From NCBI RefSeq assembly GCF_905475395.1, contig NC_058338.1, positions 38,745,435 to 38,809,434 on the forward strand: 64,000 nt of DNA, written 5' to 3'. Under the pieces are notes generated by a model that was not told the DNA's origin, did no database searches, and worked only from the letters and a program-made list of their open reading frames with translations. Position 1 is the first letter of the stretch; every line of letters begins with the position of its first letter. Shown here piece by piece: positions 13,519 through 26,263 of this stretch. The DNA is from Chrysoperla carnea. Lineage: Eukaryota > Arthropoda > Insecta > Neuroptera > Chrysopidae. Position numbers and translations under genes: made by a program.

Positions 13519-14064
13519 ATACTATGTATATATGAAATATATCATAGTATATTAAGTTTAGTCCCAAGTTTGTAACGCTTAAAAATATTGATGCTACGGC
13601 CAAAATGTTGGTATAGGTGTTTATGAAATCATCTAATTAATCCATTTTCGGTTACTGTCCGTCTATCAACAGGTTAACTCAAAAACGAAAAATGATATCA
13701 AGTTGAAATTTTTATAGCGTGCTCTAGGCGTAAAAAGTGAGGTCGAGTTCTTAATTCGGCATCATAGGTCAATTGTCAATTGGGTGTCTTGGATCCGCAA
13801 GACCCATTTTGTAAACCGTTAGAGATAGACAAACAAAACTTTATATGTAAAAAATGTTCCTTATAAAAAAAATTAACAACTTTTGTTTGAAATAATTTTT
13901 CGTTAACATCACTGTTTACCCGTGAGAGCGCAAATTAGGCGCAAATTATATAGTATGTATTATATGGGAATATCATTTATGTATATGTGACATGTATGCA
14001 TGTGTAATGTGACAGTGTAATCAACACAGTCTATACATGGTATTTGAACAATTAACTCAGTCAA
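13519..14064 (-). repeat. Dispersed repeat A, copy 2
   Basis: Opposite orientation to copies 1 and 3. It begins with TGTATATATGAAATATATC and ends with CATGGTATTTGAACAATTAA, the complement of the ends of copy 1. Internally it carries GTGCTCTAGGCGTAAAAAGTG, matching the complement of copy 1's CACTTTTTACG region. It starts about 95 bp beyond the TTAA palindrome. Confidence 0.7.
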
Positions 14065-15111
14065 TTATTTGTTTTCACTTGTTATTATATTATTTAGTCT
14101 AATTCTTATAAAGGATAATTAGTTGTCATATCTACAATTCTACTAATTAAATATTATTTTATGTAGCTCCTTCTAAAATACCTTCTTAAATCTTTAAGAA
14201 GATTTTCAAAAAAAGCTCAGTGTAGCAACTTTTATATGGATTTCAGTATATAATTCATGCTTAAGAATAAATATTAAATATAAAAGGAAAAACTTTGGTG
14301 TCTTTGAGTCATAGAGATATTAAAATCACATCATCTCTTGTGGGAATATATATAACTTTATTGTACAAGTATTTGCCTTGGGTACATTATAAACATCAAA
14401 GTGTTATTAAAATCATACAGATGCAAATAATGTAGGTCACGATCGAAAAAAATTTAAGTTATTATTTAAATCGAAAAATGAAAATGTGAATGAAAAACTC
14501 TGGTGTTAACGCCACACACAACCTCTATACGCCCAGTAACATTTACACTACCAGTAACAAAAATATTTAGGTCAAAAAACAATTCATTTCGTTCACCTAT
14601 TTCAAAAGATTTATCTAATCGTTAATTTGAATAATATATATTTAAGAAAAGCATTTAATGTACCATTTTCCCGAAAATTCGAAAAAAAAAACACAGTTTG
14701 TTAGAAATTACATCCATCCACCCACCAAGACGCCAATGGCTAAAAATGGTGTTTTTGGAATCACAGTTACTACGTACACGGAGGTAAAGATTCATCATAT
14801 AAAAGCTATGCAGGCAAAGTAAATTTTCTCGAAGAGAATAGGAAATATAAAAGAACTTATGTTGATCATAATTCAACCAAATATTCAGTTAAAATATTGT
14901 AAATCCCAAACTTCAAATATTTCTGTAGATAAATATTAGAATTACAGAAAAAATAATCAGATAAATATATTAAAAATAATTTTTTTTAAATCGTGCTTAA
15001 TTGTGCTTCAACATTTGAGCTACCGGTGTACGGTCACTGACAATAAAACGACCCCAAAAATCAAATATATTTATAGCTTGGCATGAAAAAAGATGAATAA
15101 CTAGTGAAAAC

Positions 15112-15569
15112 GTTTGACTGAGCTAATTGTTGAAATACCATAGAAAGTGTTGAATGTCAGTGCTTGCATTATTTTTAAATATGGCGCCATTTACCGTCAG
15201 GTACAAGCAATAACAAACAGCGTATACTATTTAAAACTTTTATCTTGTCGAGCAATCTTAATCAAAGAGAATTGAAAAAAATACACTCACATCAGCACTA
15301 GAATCCGGATCTCTTGCGAACTAGGCACTTGTTCTATCTCTAATGGAATACAAGATGGATCCTACGGATTCCAGACCCAATTGACCTATGTTGCCCATTT
15401 ACAGACAGACGGATAAGCGGACAGACGTACACCTGGAAATGGATTCTTCAGGTGATTTTATGGATACCTTTGCCAAAATTTTGTTCGTAGCATCAATATT
15501 TTTAGGCTTTATAAACTTTGGACTAAACTTAGTATACCTTGAGATATATCACATACATACAGGGTTTAA
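15112..15569 (+). repeat. Dispersed repeat A, copy 3, with nested SINE-like insert
   Basis: Starts near GACTGAGCTAATTGTTGAAA and ends near TCACATACATACAGGG. The right half shares CAGACAGACGG and GGACTAAACTTAGTATACC with copy 1. The middle holds a reverse-orientation match (about 15240-15340) to the SINE-like piece at 6300-6370, which suggests insertion of one element into another. A 72-codon open frame in this copy lies within the repeat and is not treated as a gene. Confidence 0.65.
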
Positions 15570-16710
15570 AAATTATGAAATTATTAAACTATTAAAAAGT
15601 AGATAGAAATTATATACTATACCTAAAGCTAAAGAATTAAATTTTCTTGGAATTGTTTTTTAACGTTTAGTCTTTAGCAGAAGTTCGTAGTTTAAATAAG
15701 AAATTTCGGTGCATTTTTGTATCAATCCCATTAGCAACATGTTTAAAAAAATTTTCTTTGACTGTTAATATCTCGTGAATAAACGGTAGAATATTCTTTT
15801 AATATTTTACGTATTTACTTAATCTTTGAACTCTGCTACTGCACGAGCCAACTTAAAGTTATCATTGGCGTAGCTAAACATAAATATAACCAACCCAAGA
15901 AAAATTGATAGGATTGAAAAATTTATATAGTTTTCATTTTTTAGCTCACAGAAGTGAAGCTTTTTTACTCATTTCAATAATTTATCAATGCAAAATAGAA
16001 AAATTTCAACGAGGTGTTGATATCAACAGATAAAATATTGAACTTCTAAAATTCCTTTCCAGTGAATTGATTAGTTATTAATAAATAATTGAATTTTTTC
16101 GTTGATTTAGTCAAGAATTGTACAGAAAAGTTAACTAATAATCTTATCGTTTTGAAATTTTATAGAAAAAAAATTAGGTTTGGCCTAATGAAATTTCCTG
16201 ATCTTTACAGGTTTTCCCGTTGAAAAATCGAAAAATTCCCTTTTCTATTTATCAGTATGAAGTTATTTTAAATGAAAGTCGTGCTATATCATTGCACGAC
16301 TCAAGAAAGTATTACGATCGGCATTTGGTTAGAAATTTGCGTAAATAAAGATAAATGCTACCTATCTACTTCTCACTATCCCCGTGAAATAGAGCGCTAG
16401 CCATATAGTAAGAAGAAGAGCTAAGCTAGCCATTTAGTATGAAAAGAAAGACAAAAGTATTTCTCAGTATGCGTAAAAGTATTTCTCAGTATATTTCTCT
16501 CAGTATGTGTGGGAAAAATAGTTCGTTACCGCTAATGAGTTCATTCCCGCACTAGGGCGGTAATGAATTCAGTTACTTTTGTAACTTTTTTAATTTTCTA
16601 TTTTTTTCTATTTTTTCAATAAGCCTTGGCAAATTTTAAATAATAATTATCGTTTATTTCCAGATTTTAGAGGCGTAGACAAAGTTTAGTACGATATACG
16701 TGTGATAATA

Positions 16711-16803
16711 CATTATTAACGTACTTCTGCGTATTGCTCTTGTATGTGTCCAACCCGTGCTACGTATTCGTTGTGCAAATTTCGCAGGCGTACGTTAATA
16801 ATG
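16711..16803. repeat. 14-bp inverted repeat
   Basis: CATTATTAACGTAC at 16711-16724 is the exact reverse complement of GTACGTTAATAATG at 16790-16803, with a 65-bp spacer. The surroundings contain CGCAGGCG and CGTA-rich words, unusual for this AT-rich region; a related GTATACGCCTACGC / CGCAGGCGT context recurs at about 24630-24690. Possibly a transposon remnant. Confidence 0.5.
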
Positions 16804-19800
16804 CTGTTATCCCGCTAGTATCGTAAATAACTATTATATGATAGGCACCGAGAATTTTTTGGGGTCCCGCTGGCGCACTTTAAGAAAATTCTCTAACAAC
16901 GCCAATTAGTGTTATCAGAGAGAGTTTATTATAATCAGCTCTCCTACTAATAGAATAAAAATTGCATTTAAGGTTGCATGTCTACGAATTTTGTACTTTA
17001 GATAATAAATTATTAAACTCTGATCTAATAAACAATACATATTTTTTTTAATCCAACACTAAAATATCTACATCATAAAGTAATATAAGACAGATTTATA
17101 CAATCTCTCTTTAAACTTTTGTTTCAGTCAATGCACTCCAACTCCCAACAAACAACAAATACACAATTCATAATTACACACATACATCGTACAATACCTA
17201 CTTGATTGCATTGCATATCTTCCATCTTTATTATTCGCATTAAATTATAAGCATATACACTTTTACTGTTTTATTTGCTTTATTTTCCAGTATATAATTT
17301 CAAATGAAGGGAGGGATCTCAAGTGTATGGCATTGAAAACATCAAATGGAAAGTGCATTTCAATTTTCATTTATATTTATGTTTTCATGGGTGTTTTACT
17401 TTTAATGAATCGTCAAAGTATTAAACCAAGCCTTAGAAAATTTCAAAAGTTTATATTTACATTGGGACTCCGCCAGAAGTAGACATAAGACTCGACTCCA
17501 TTAATCAGGCAATCTTACGCACTTGGCTTCTGGATCGTGGCAATAAACGAGAGCCATTAGTTCCAACCAAATTTAATTATTTTTTTTAAATAAGACTCCA
17601 CCTTATTCATACGAAAAACAAATTCGTTAGATTGCGATCAGCAATCACAAGCCATTTTAATTATTGTCTGTAGAGCGGTGAGCAAATGTACCTTCTATTT
17701 GTTAACCGCTTATCGTTTCAAAATGTTGTCTGTGAAAAGAATTCAATATTTTAATAGGATATAAAAGATAATACCATACACTTTGGTAAACGCTGTCATT
17801 CCGTACATTATCGACAGAATTAGGAAAATTTTCACGCAACAGTAACTTCAAACAAAATTATTGATCAAATTTTTGAATCGAAAATAAATACCTATAGAAT
17901 ATTTTAAGTATAGAAGAAATCTAACAATTAAATAATAATTAATAGAGAGATCTATTTTCAGTTCCACATTAACTATGGCATAGTCTTAAATTTTTTAATT
18001 ATGAGACAGGAACAGGAAAAGGATTCAGGAATTTTTCCGTGGTAGCCATCATGCACAAATCTGTAATGTTGTTTTTTGTATTCATATAACTGTGCTGCAC
18101 CTAGTGAAAGATGTACGGCCTCTGTTAAAACTTCATATTCCAAAACTCAATAATTCTAAAATCTAAAATTTGCCTATTTTTAAAATCTGTCACTATATTT
18201 ATATTCGCAGATCTACTCGGCCTTCCGTGTATCTGAGTATCCGGCACTGAAGGGCTTTCTATATTAGTATCCGACTTTTATTAAAAAAATATAAGTGTAG
18301 GTAGCATAATAACCAAAGAATCGAAGAACTATAATTTTTATGACTCACAATCACAGAAATTAACAGCTGAAATAGGGACACATGAATACTTTACATTATT
18401 ATAGTTATACATACATTTTACGTAAAAGGAACCAACTTTATGTGAACAAATTAAACCGGTAAGTTTACTCGTTTCTCCCAACAAGATTTTGTTTGAATAG
18501 TCTTTACTATAATTTGCTCTTGTATGTGTAGAGCTCTACCAAAAACGAATAAACCTATTATCATACAAAGGAGTCATACGAAATATTCACAAAGCTATTG
18601 AATTTGATAAAACAAAGCTCCCTTTTTTGTTTTTAATGCAAATAACTGAGGAGTTGCTGCTATTTATTTTTCTATGTGAAGTATAATTGTTGAAAAATTT
18701 TTTAGGGTTTATCTCTTTTGTTCTTTTTTTGATATCACTCAAAAGAAAATTATTTCATGTTAGAAGTATGTTTAAGTATTAAATATTTTTTGTGTAAACA
18801 TTCAGTTTAAAATACTGAATTCATATTTCGAATACAAGTTTTTTACAAGCTTGCATTTAACAGAAAACAGAACAGATAATTGGTCAAAGGCATTTGTCTT
18901 TTGGAGGTGACAATTTTTAAAGATAGATCATAAGTTCAAATATGCAGGTCTAATGAACCATCTTTTTACCTTTTTTTAAATTAGTAGTTTGGATTATTTG
19001 CTGAAAAAGTTTTTTTTTTATATTTTTCATTCGAATCTGTGAATGAGCAACAACAGGGCTCTTGGATTTATAGGTTCCACAAAAATATGTCCTTTAAACC
19101 GCTAAACCGCAAGAGATATAATAGCTTAGTTTGGCATAAATCTCTTTGACAGCAGATCACCACCACTGTAGAAGAACTTTTTCGTAGAATTTCCATGTAG
19201 ATTTGCTGGTATTATTTTAGCCTGTACTCATTCGGGAAAATTTTCCATAAAAAACATGGTGTTCTCAAAAATAATTATTTATTTTATATCAAATACAGTA
19301 GTAGTACATTTTCGAACAGAATTACTTTAAGAATCTATTCTTAAATTTTATCTAGACAATATTGTAATAAGATTTGTTATTGTAAGATTCATATTTTTTG
19401 TGTTGGTGTGTTTTACATCGATAAAGCACGCACTGTTTTATCCCTTTTATACATTTTGCTTTAATAAAATAATAATTCAAAAGAATTGAATGGTATAAGT
19501 CAGATGAAGGGGTTTATGTTTAATTTAGGCATAATTTAAAATTATGTATTAATATTGGATGACCAAATATATTTTTGTTAGTTTTTCTCGACTATAGGCA
19601 CTATTATTTTATTTTACATAGTCTTGTTCGCCCACCTTATATAGCAGTTCCTAAATATGCCATTTTTGATCAGTCGAATACCTCTAATACTTACCATTTT
19701 GTTGTCCTACATTATTCGAAAATGTCAAAAAAATATGAAAAAAGATTGATTTTCCCGTTTCTCAAACTTTCTAGAACTATGGACCCTTCTCTTATTCGAC

Positions 19801-20326
19801 ACATTTGCGAGAGAGTAATGGCACATTCGAAGAGATGAATTACGTATACCAATAGGTATAAATATTTTTGAATAGTGCTAATTACGCTAGCTTTCATTTG
19901 ATACCTAACACTCGTATCATTAAATCGAAATTTGTTTTTCGATCATAACTTTATATCCTCTATACGGCGCCATGTTCAATTTAATGTGATGCCACATAGC
20001 CTATATCCAGCGGACTATCAAGACGCTTCTAACCATACCTCCTTTGTAAAATTATGATAAGTAGTTTAGAAGCTAGGAGAGAACAGATGAACATACATAC
20101 ATACCGGTCAAACACATAACCTTCGCCATAGTATAATCGGGATAAAAATGCCTGAATTTTTTTCATATTTATTAACATTTTCGAAAAAGTTGGAAAATAG
20201 TCCTTTTTTAATGTGTTTTTCGGATTTTGTCGGGAATGTGTGTTATTGATCAACAAAATATTATTTGATTACATTAAATAAATCAGACTAATTTCAAATT
20301 TTAACTGTTGCTTCTTTTTGTTTCAG

Positions 20327-20444
20327 ATGCCAACCATTTAGTATCCAGTAAATCATGATGTAAACGCAAGAACGAAAGCAGGGTCTAGAAATAAATTGTA
20401 CCAATTAACATATGATGAATCTAAAAAAATTATAAAAAAACGAA
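20327..20444 (+). promoter_or_regulatory. 5' leader exon of the kekkon-like gene, with upstream ORFs
   Basis: A pyrimidine-rich acceptor (CTTCTTTTTGTTTCAG, ending 20326) precedes this stretch, so the leader is probably spliced to an upstream exon I could not find. The 118 nt contain short ORFs starting at 20327 (4 codons plus stop), 20355 (ATGATGTAA) and 20412 (7 codons plus stop, ending 20435), all closed before the main ATG at 20445. Such leaders commonly reduce translation of the main frame. Confidence 0.6.
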
Positions 20445-23286
20445 ATGATTAGAACTTTTTTTAAAATGTGGTGCTACCATTCCGTAATTATTCTGGTGCT
20501 TACTGGTATACTATTTAAAACAGTGACTTTCGTGCATGCTGAGTGGGACGATAATTGTCCAAAATATTGTAAATGTAAATATCAATCAAGTAAAAAATAT
20601 GCTGATTGTACTGCAAGTTCATTAACAACAGTGCCAAATACCTTAAGTCCAAATATTCAAGCATTAGATTTATCTGATAATAAAATACAGAAATTATCAA
20701 AACACGTATTCAAAGAGATCAATATGATCAATTTACATTTGATCACTATAAAACGTTGTGGTTTAAGTGAGATACATGAGGATGCCTTTGAAGGGTTAAC
20801 AATTTTAATAGAATTGCATTTATCAGATAATGCAATACAATATTTACATCCGATGACATTTCAACATTTAATCAAAATACGGAACATTTATTTACAAAAT
20901 AATTCATTGGAGGTGATCGAACAAGGAACGTTTAGCAATTTAAATTATTTACAAAATGTTGATTTAAGTAACAATAAATTACATACAGTCGACGAAAATG
21001 CATTTAGAAACGATTCTAAATTACAAACTATCGTATTAAAAAATAATAAATTAAAATATATGAAACCGTTAATACTAAACCGTTCAAAACCAGAGGAAAA
21101 ATTAACTAGTTTAGTATTATTTGGTAATGAATGGAAATGTGATTGCCGATTACGAGCATTTCGTAACTGGACACTAGAAAATAATTTATATACTCGACCC
21201 ACGCAATGTGAAGAACCAGCTAACTTACGTGGAAGTTTTTGGAATAGTATAAGTGCCGATAAGTTTGCATGTAAACCAGTTATTTTAGATCCAGATGTCG
21301 GTACATCAATTACATTGCGTAATGATGCAGAGAGAACGATTTCTTGTAAAGTTTATGGTGATCCAATACCAGATATTAATTGGAAATTGAATAATAAAAT
21401 TTTGGAAAATGATCCAAGAATTAAAAATTCGAATGATAAACATTATATAATACGTGAAAGTGGTTACGATAATATACGATGGGTCAATTTAACGATACGT
21501 AATCCAAGATTACAAGATCGTGGAGAGTTAATATGTACAGCTAAAAATCCTGGTGGTCTGGATGAAAGAAATGTTACAGTGTTGTTAGCAGCTGGAATGA
21601 TACCTGGCTTAGATTCAGACTCGAATCCTGTACTTTTGCCATTAATTTTAGGAATTATCATTGGTGTATTTTTGTTATTTATTATTCTGATTTTTTTGTT
21701 TTATTGCTTGTGGCAACGTCGTAAACTTCCGTCGAAGAATGACACGAGTCGTGCCAATGGTGGTGCAAATTTGGATGATACAGAAATGGAGAAAAGTTTA
21801 ATTACTGCTGTGAATCCGATAACAAAACCTCCAAGGCGATGTGAAGCACCGCCTTCTGTTGCTAGTTGTGGAACAGAAATGAGTGATCTAAACCGTACAT
21901 TGCTGGATAATGATTCTGTATTTAGTAAGTATATTTTTAGAAATTGTCGAATAGAAATGCATTTAACACAAGTGAAATTTTCGAAATGGAGGATAGATAA
22001 TCTATAAATAAAACCGAAAGTTTTTTGCCATTTGATGTTACAAAATAGTAGGTACATTTTTAGTGTAAATGAGCTATCTGGAAAATAGTACGTAATACAT
22101 AATAATACATTTAAAATCAAAATTTCAAATTTTGTATAATTTTTCGAATAAAATAGGATAAGAGCTCATCACCTATCAGAAGTTAATCGGCGTTCAATTT
22201 AAAAAAATCGAATTACATCGACCCATCCATTTAGGAACTACCGACGTAATTTGAAATTAAATTGAGATTAAAAATTGAAGATTCATTTCTTTTCACGATT
22301 TAACATCAGATTCGATAATTCACAAGTAACCTACATTAAATATTTCCAATATTTCAGATTCTGGAAATGGTGCAGATGAGGAAAATCGTTCATTATCTGG
22401 TATAGACCCGAATCTTAAACAGTTAAAAGAATTACCTGTTATGGATATTAAGAGGTCCGATCGTCCTTATCCTCCAGATTTACTATCGTTTTCCGCACGT
22501 GCAAGTCAAGTGTCTCCAGCTGGAAGTTGCGCTTCAACAATTCCAGACTACTCTCGTCCTCCAGCAATTCATGGTCCACAATCACCCATTCACAGTCCAA
22601 TTTATGGTACACTCCCAAGCAATTTGTTTAGGACTCTACCATATTCCCGATCACATTCGCCATTTACTTCTCCTGTGGGTATTCCCGTTGTACAATCACG
22701 TCAAGGATATGTAACAATTCCACGTCGACCACGAGTTCCTAGTTGGAGTGCACCTTCTTCCACACTAGGCTCCGAGGTTGCTGATCCTGTCTATGACAAT
22801 TTAGGTTTGAGGACAACAGCTGATGGCAGCTCTGTTTTATCTTTAAATAAGAGTGTAGTAGAAAGTCCAATGAATATGCGTGGTAGACCACTTCCTGCAA
22901 CACCTAATTACCAGCAAAATGGTCTACCAGTGTATTACACTCCTATTGAAGAGCATGAGCCACCTCCAGCTCCTTGTCCAGCACCTCGTCCACCTAGTGC
23001 GAGAGGGGGGTCACTTCAAAGGCTTCCAACAAGTCCCCCACCTAATCCTGAAGGAAGAAGAGATAGTTGGGCTCCAAGACAAGCTCCTGAAGGTGCTAGT
23101 TTAGGTATATTATCACCTAATGAAGAACCATTATCAGGGTCAACATCACCGACACCTTCATCTGTTAGTGGTACTTTAGGTCGTAGTCCTAAAGTTCCGC
23201 CAAAACCTCCACCAAAACCAAAAATGAAGACTGTTGTAAGTGGTCCTTTATTTGAGGATGAGGGCGAAGATGGGACAGAAGTCTGA
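20445..23286 (+). CDS. Kekkon-family LRR and Ig domain transmembrane protein
   Basis: Single-pass surface protein of the kekkon family, whose members modulate growth-factor signalling or adhesion. Exons are 20445-21924 and 22358-23286 (donor GTAAGT at 21925, acceptor ATTTCAG, phase 1), giving 802 aa. Visible domains: signal peptide (about 1-32), LRRNT cysteines (38-55), about six leucine-rich repeats (70-210), LRRCT starting NEWKCDC (228-277), one C2-type Ig domain (279-382; Cys301 and Cys364, DRGELICTAKN), membrane helix (397-421), then a long Pro/Ser-rich cytoplasmic tail. The tail ends in TEV, a class I PDZ-binding type C-terminus, and has a PPKPPPKPK SH3-type stretch. The start is the first ATG giving a signal peptide. 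Reading through the intron would give a 520-aa form lacking most of the tail. I cannot say which Drosophila kekkon is the orthologue. Confidence 0.93.
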
Positions 23287-23386
23287 GGGTTAGTGATAAT
23301 CCTGCTTCAAGTGTTATTAATTGCGAATTAGATATACGAAGCAGGTTTTATTTTTTATGAAACTTTGTTTAATTGCTTTGTGGACC

Positions 23387-23392
23387 AATAAA
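23387..23392 (+). terminator. Candidate polyadenylation signal, kekkon-like gene
   Basis: AATAAA about 100 bp after the stop codon at 23284-23286, followed by T-rich sequence. Further A-rich candidates follow within 300 bp, so the 3' end could be longer. Confidence 0.5.
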
Positions 23393-26210
23393 AATAACGT
23401 GCTATATAAACTGAAATAAAACAAAATGAGCGCACCTTGTGACAAAATATTTACAGTCTTGCAACTGTTTACTGTGCTTAGTGAATTTTTTTCACTTATT
23501 TGTGCGTGAAAAAAATTTTTTTTTTTGAAACCCGATGTGTTTTGTATAAACTTTTTTATATGTATATTATATTTTATTATTTTTGACAAGAAAACTTTTA
23601 ATTTTATTTATTTTCAAAAAAAGTAGCAAGAACTGTCTAAATAAAAAAACAATCTATCAGTAAGGTGCTATCATCTAAGTGCCTTCTAATTAATAAAAAA
23701 TGATTAAACATAAATAAATAATAATTAAGAACATTTTATTTATTAGTTCTGTATTATATAGATTATTTAAAAAAATAGTTAACAAAAAAAGTTATATTTA
23801 TAAAATTATATACTGTATGTACCTTCTTAGCACTCCTTCTATTTTTAATGGGGCTTCCAGTTTCTAATGGAGGAACAATATTTTTTCTGAAAAGCTTATA
23901 CATCTATCTAAATTATTATGAAAATAAATAAATTACCTAGAAGAACAAAATTAAGCAGAGCCAATGGTTAAAACTGATTTGAATACATTATTTACCCTCA
24001 AAATAATCCTAATTCCCGGTTAACATCTGAGAAATGCCCAGACGATTTGGGGAAAATAACATTTTTCTAATCTTTGTTCCAATATTATGAAATTAAACGA
24101 TGCTTGTTTGTCTCAGTTTTTTTTACAATTAGTGATTTAAGTAGATTGAACTTTGACAGAGTTGTAATTATTAGTTGTCCGTGATCTAAACACAATCATC
24201 ATGGGTTTTAAAAATTCATTTTTTAACCATTGAAGTTTTTAAGATCATCATTTTGAGTGAATCCTAATTTAAAATCATTTTTAAAATAGTTTCGATGGTT
24301 TCAAAATAATTCGTTTTATTTATGCGTTCGGATTTACCAAAAGAATCAAAGAAACTAATGAAAATTCGTGAACATTGACAATTATTGTAGATCGATGCAA
24401 AATTATCAAAATAGAAATATTCTAGAAATTATACTAATGAAGATTTATCCTGTTGTTGCGTTAAATATTGCACAAGTAGCCTATGAAATAAGGTGTTGTT
24501 TGTCCGCGTTCTCGGACACATGATTTGCTCAAGACTGTAAAAAAATTTTCTTTAACAGGATTATAATTATTTCATAATCAGTCTGGTCATTTCTCAATAA
24601 TTTAATATCTTAATAAATTAAAACTAGCCTGTATACGCCTACGCATATTGCATTCTCTGTGATAGTTCACACTATTTTCGCAGGCGTCACTAAAACGGTA
24701 GAGTATTTAAAACGATTTTTTTACCGAATAAAATTTCTGGTCTGCGCTTCAAAAAATAATCGTTACACTGAAGGTCAACCTTCGATGCCTACTTTTGTCC
24801 AAACAGTATAATTTTTTCAAATTTTCTTATTAAATTTACGCCTATTTTGTGAAAAATAGTTAAATTATTGTTATTTATTTTCATAATTAATACCTATATT
24901 ACATTTGATTTCATGTGTTCTCTCAAATCGCCAGTCAATTACAATCCAAATTTTCAATACATATATACAAAAATGGGAAAAAATCAGAAGAATTTTTATT
25001 TTAAATTAACGACCAATTAATTTTATGTTTCAATTTTTCAGTATCCCGTCGATAATATTTTTTCCATTCTTAAGTTTGATAGATAGCAAATTCAATAAAT
25101 GGATGATTAATTTTTTTAATAAAAAATTAATTTTAACAAGTAAATGTTAAGAAAATACCCAAAAATGAATGTTTACAATTTTTTATACATTTTAAAAGCT
25201 TCATTTACAAATATTTATCTGTTAAAATTATACGTAAGAGGAAATATATTCTAAAAACAATTGTTGTATTTTATTTATAATTTTTTTATACAAACATAAA
25301 TTATTCATACGTTTTTAATGATAACAATTAATAATTTATTCATAAATCATTCATGAAAATTGGAGAGGTAAACCGAATTAATATATTATTTATTTAAAAT
25401 TATTTTAAACATTTTCAATTTCTTTACAAGACAGAATAATCTATTAAAGTAATAATGTAGATATTGAACCTTTTAAACAGGCTCTCAAGACCCTTTCGTT
25501 CAACAAGTGAAAGGTGTCTCTTAAAAAATCAATTTTACAATTAAAATAATTTAAAAAATTACAAATTATTTGTTTATACAAATATATTTTTGAAAAACGG
25601 TAGATTAAGAAAAATGCTAACACCAAAAGTTGAGATCTAAACAACATTGGTACCTTTTCCACCATTTTTGGTGCAATTTTCCCCCATTCGTACAGTTTAT
25701 GATTTTGTGACAGGCTTACAATATAAAATACACGTAGTAAAAACCTTATTGTATTTTACTCAAAAACTTGAAATATTATTTTATGTTATCCAAAAAGTCG
25801 AAAACTAGATTTTTTTTAATAAACAGATATTCAATCAGTCAAACCAGCTTGAACATAAACGAATTCAAGAAAGTCGTCAGTTTAGAGCGAAATCATCTCA
25901 CTTAAAGATTAAAGTAATACATACAATTTTGATTAGAAGTGCTTTAAACATTTATATTCCTCACTACTAAAGTTAAAATCATTCACATAAGGTGCATTCC
26001 TTTCACATATGCTTCCTACATCATATTTTCTGGTCAAATTTGATTTACAAGACATTTGGGATTCCAGCCGTTTAACTAAAATTAACCAGATTGTCGTATT
26101 CAGCTTATTTAGAAGATAAAATTCGCTTCATCTAGTGTAAAAATTGAACAAAAAGATGCGAATTAGCCAATGTGTTGTAGTAAACATGGGAGATGTCTAA
26201 CGTATGTAGC

Positions 26211-26263
26211 AGTAATTCAAATATCAATTATAAAAATAGTTTAAAGTTGATATTTGAATTACT
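26211..26263. repeat. Perfect 17-bp inverted repeat (hairpin)
   Basis: AGTAATTCAAATATCAA at 26211-26227 is the exact reverse complement of TTGATATTTGAATTACT at 26247-26263, with a 19-bp loop. It could form a hairpin or be the remains of a small palindromic element. Confidence 0.7.

Larger units (their letters stand above)
1..20326. other. Long gene-poor, repeat-rich region
   Basis: About 20 kb of AT-rich DNA in which I recognise no conserved coding exon. It holds inverted repeats, a TTAA-flanked palindrome, three copies of one dispersed repeat, RTE/SINE-like pieces and a (TA)n tract, listed separately. Part may be the first intron of the kekkon-like gene, because that gene's leader exon begins with a splice acceptor at 20324-20326 and its upstream exon was not found. 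The longest open frame (7305-7817, minus) is treated separately. Confidence 0.6.

Noticed and set aside
15388-15606. 72-codon plus-strand open frame
   Set aside because: It lies inside dispersed repeat A copy 3; the same region is broken in copies 1 and 2.
21701-22120. 139-codon minus-strand frame
   Set aside because: Antisense to the kekkon-like coding exon and its intron; no independent support.
22499-23104. Two other plus-strand frames inside the kekkon-like second coding exon
   Set aside because: They overlap the real frame out of phase, which is supported by the splice junction and the Pro-rich tail.
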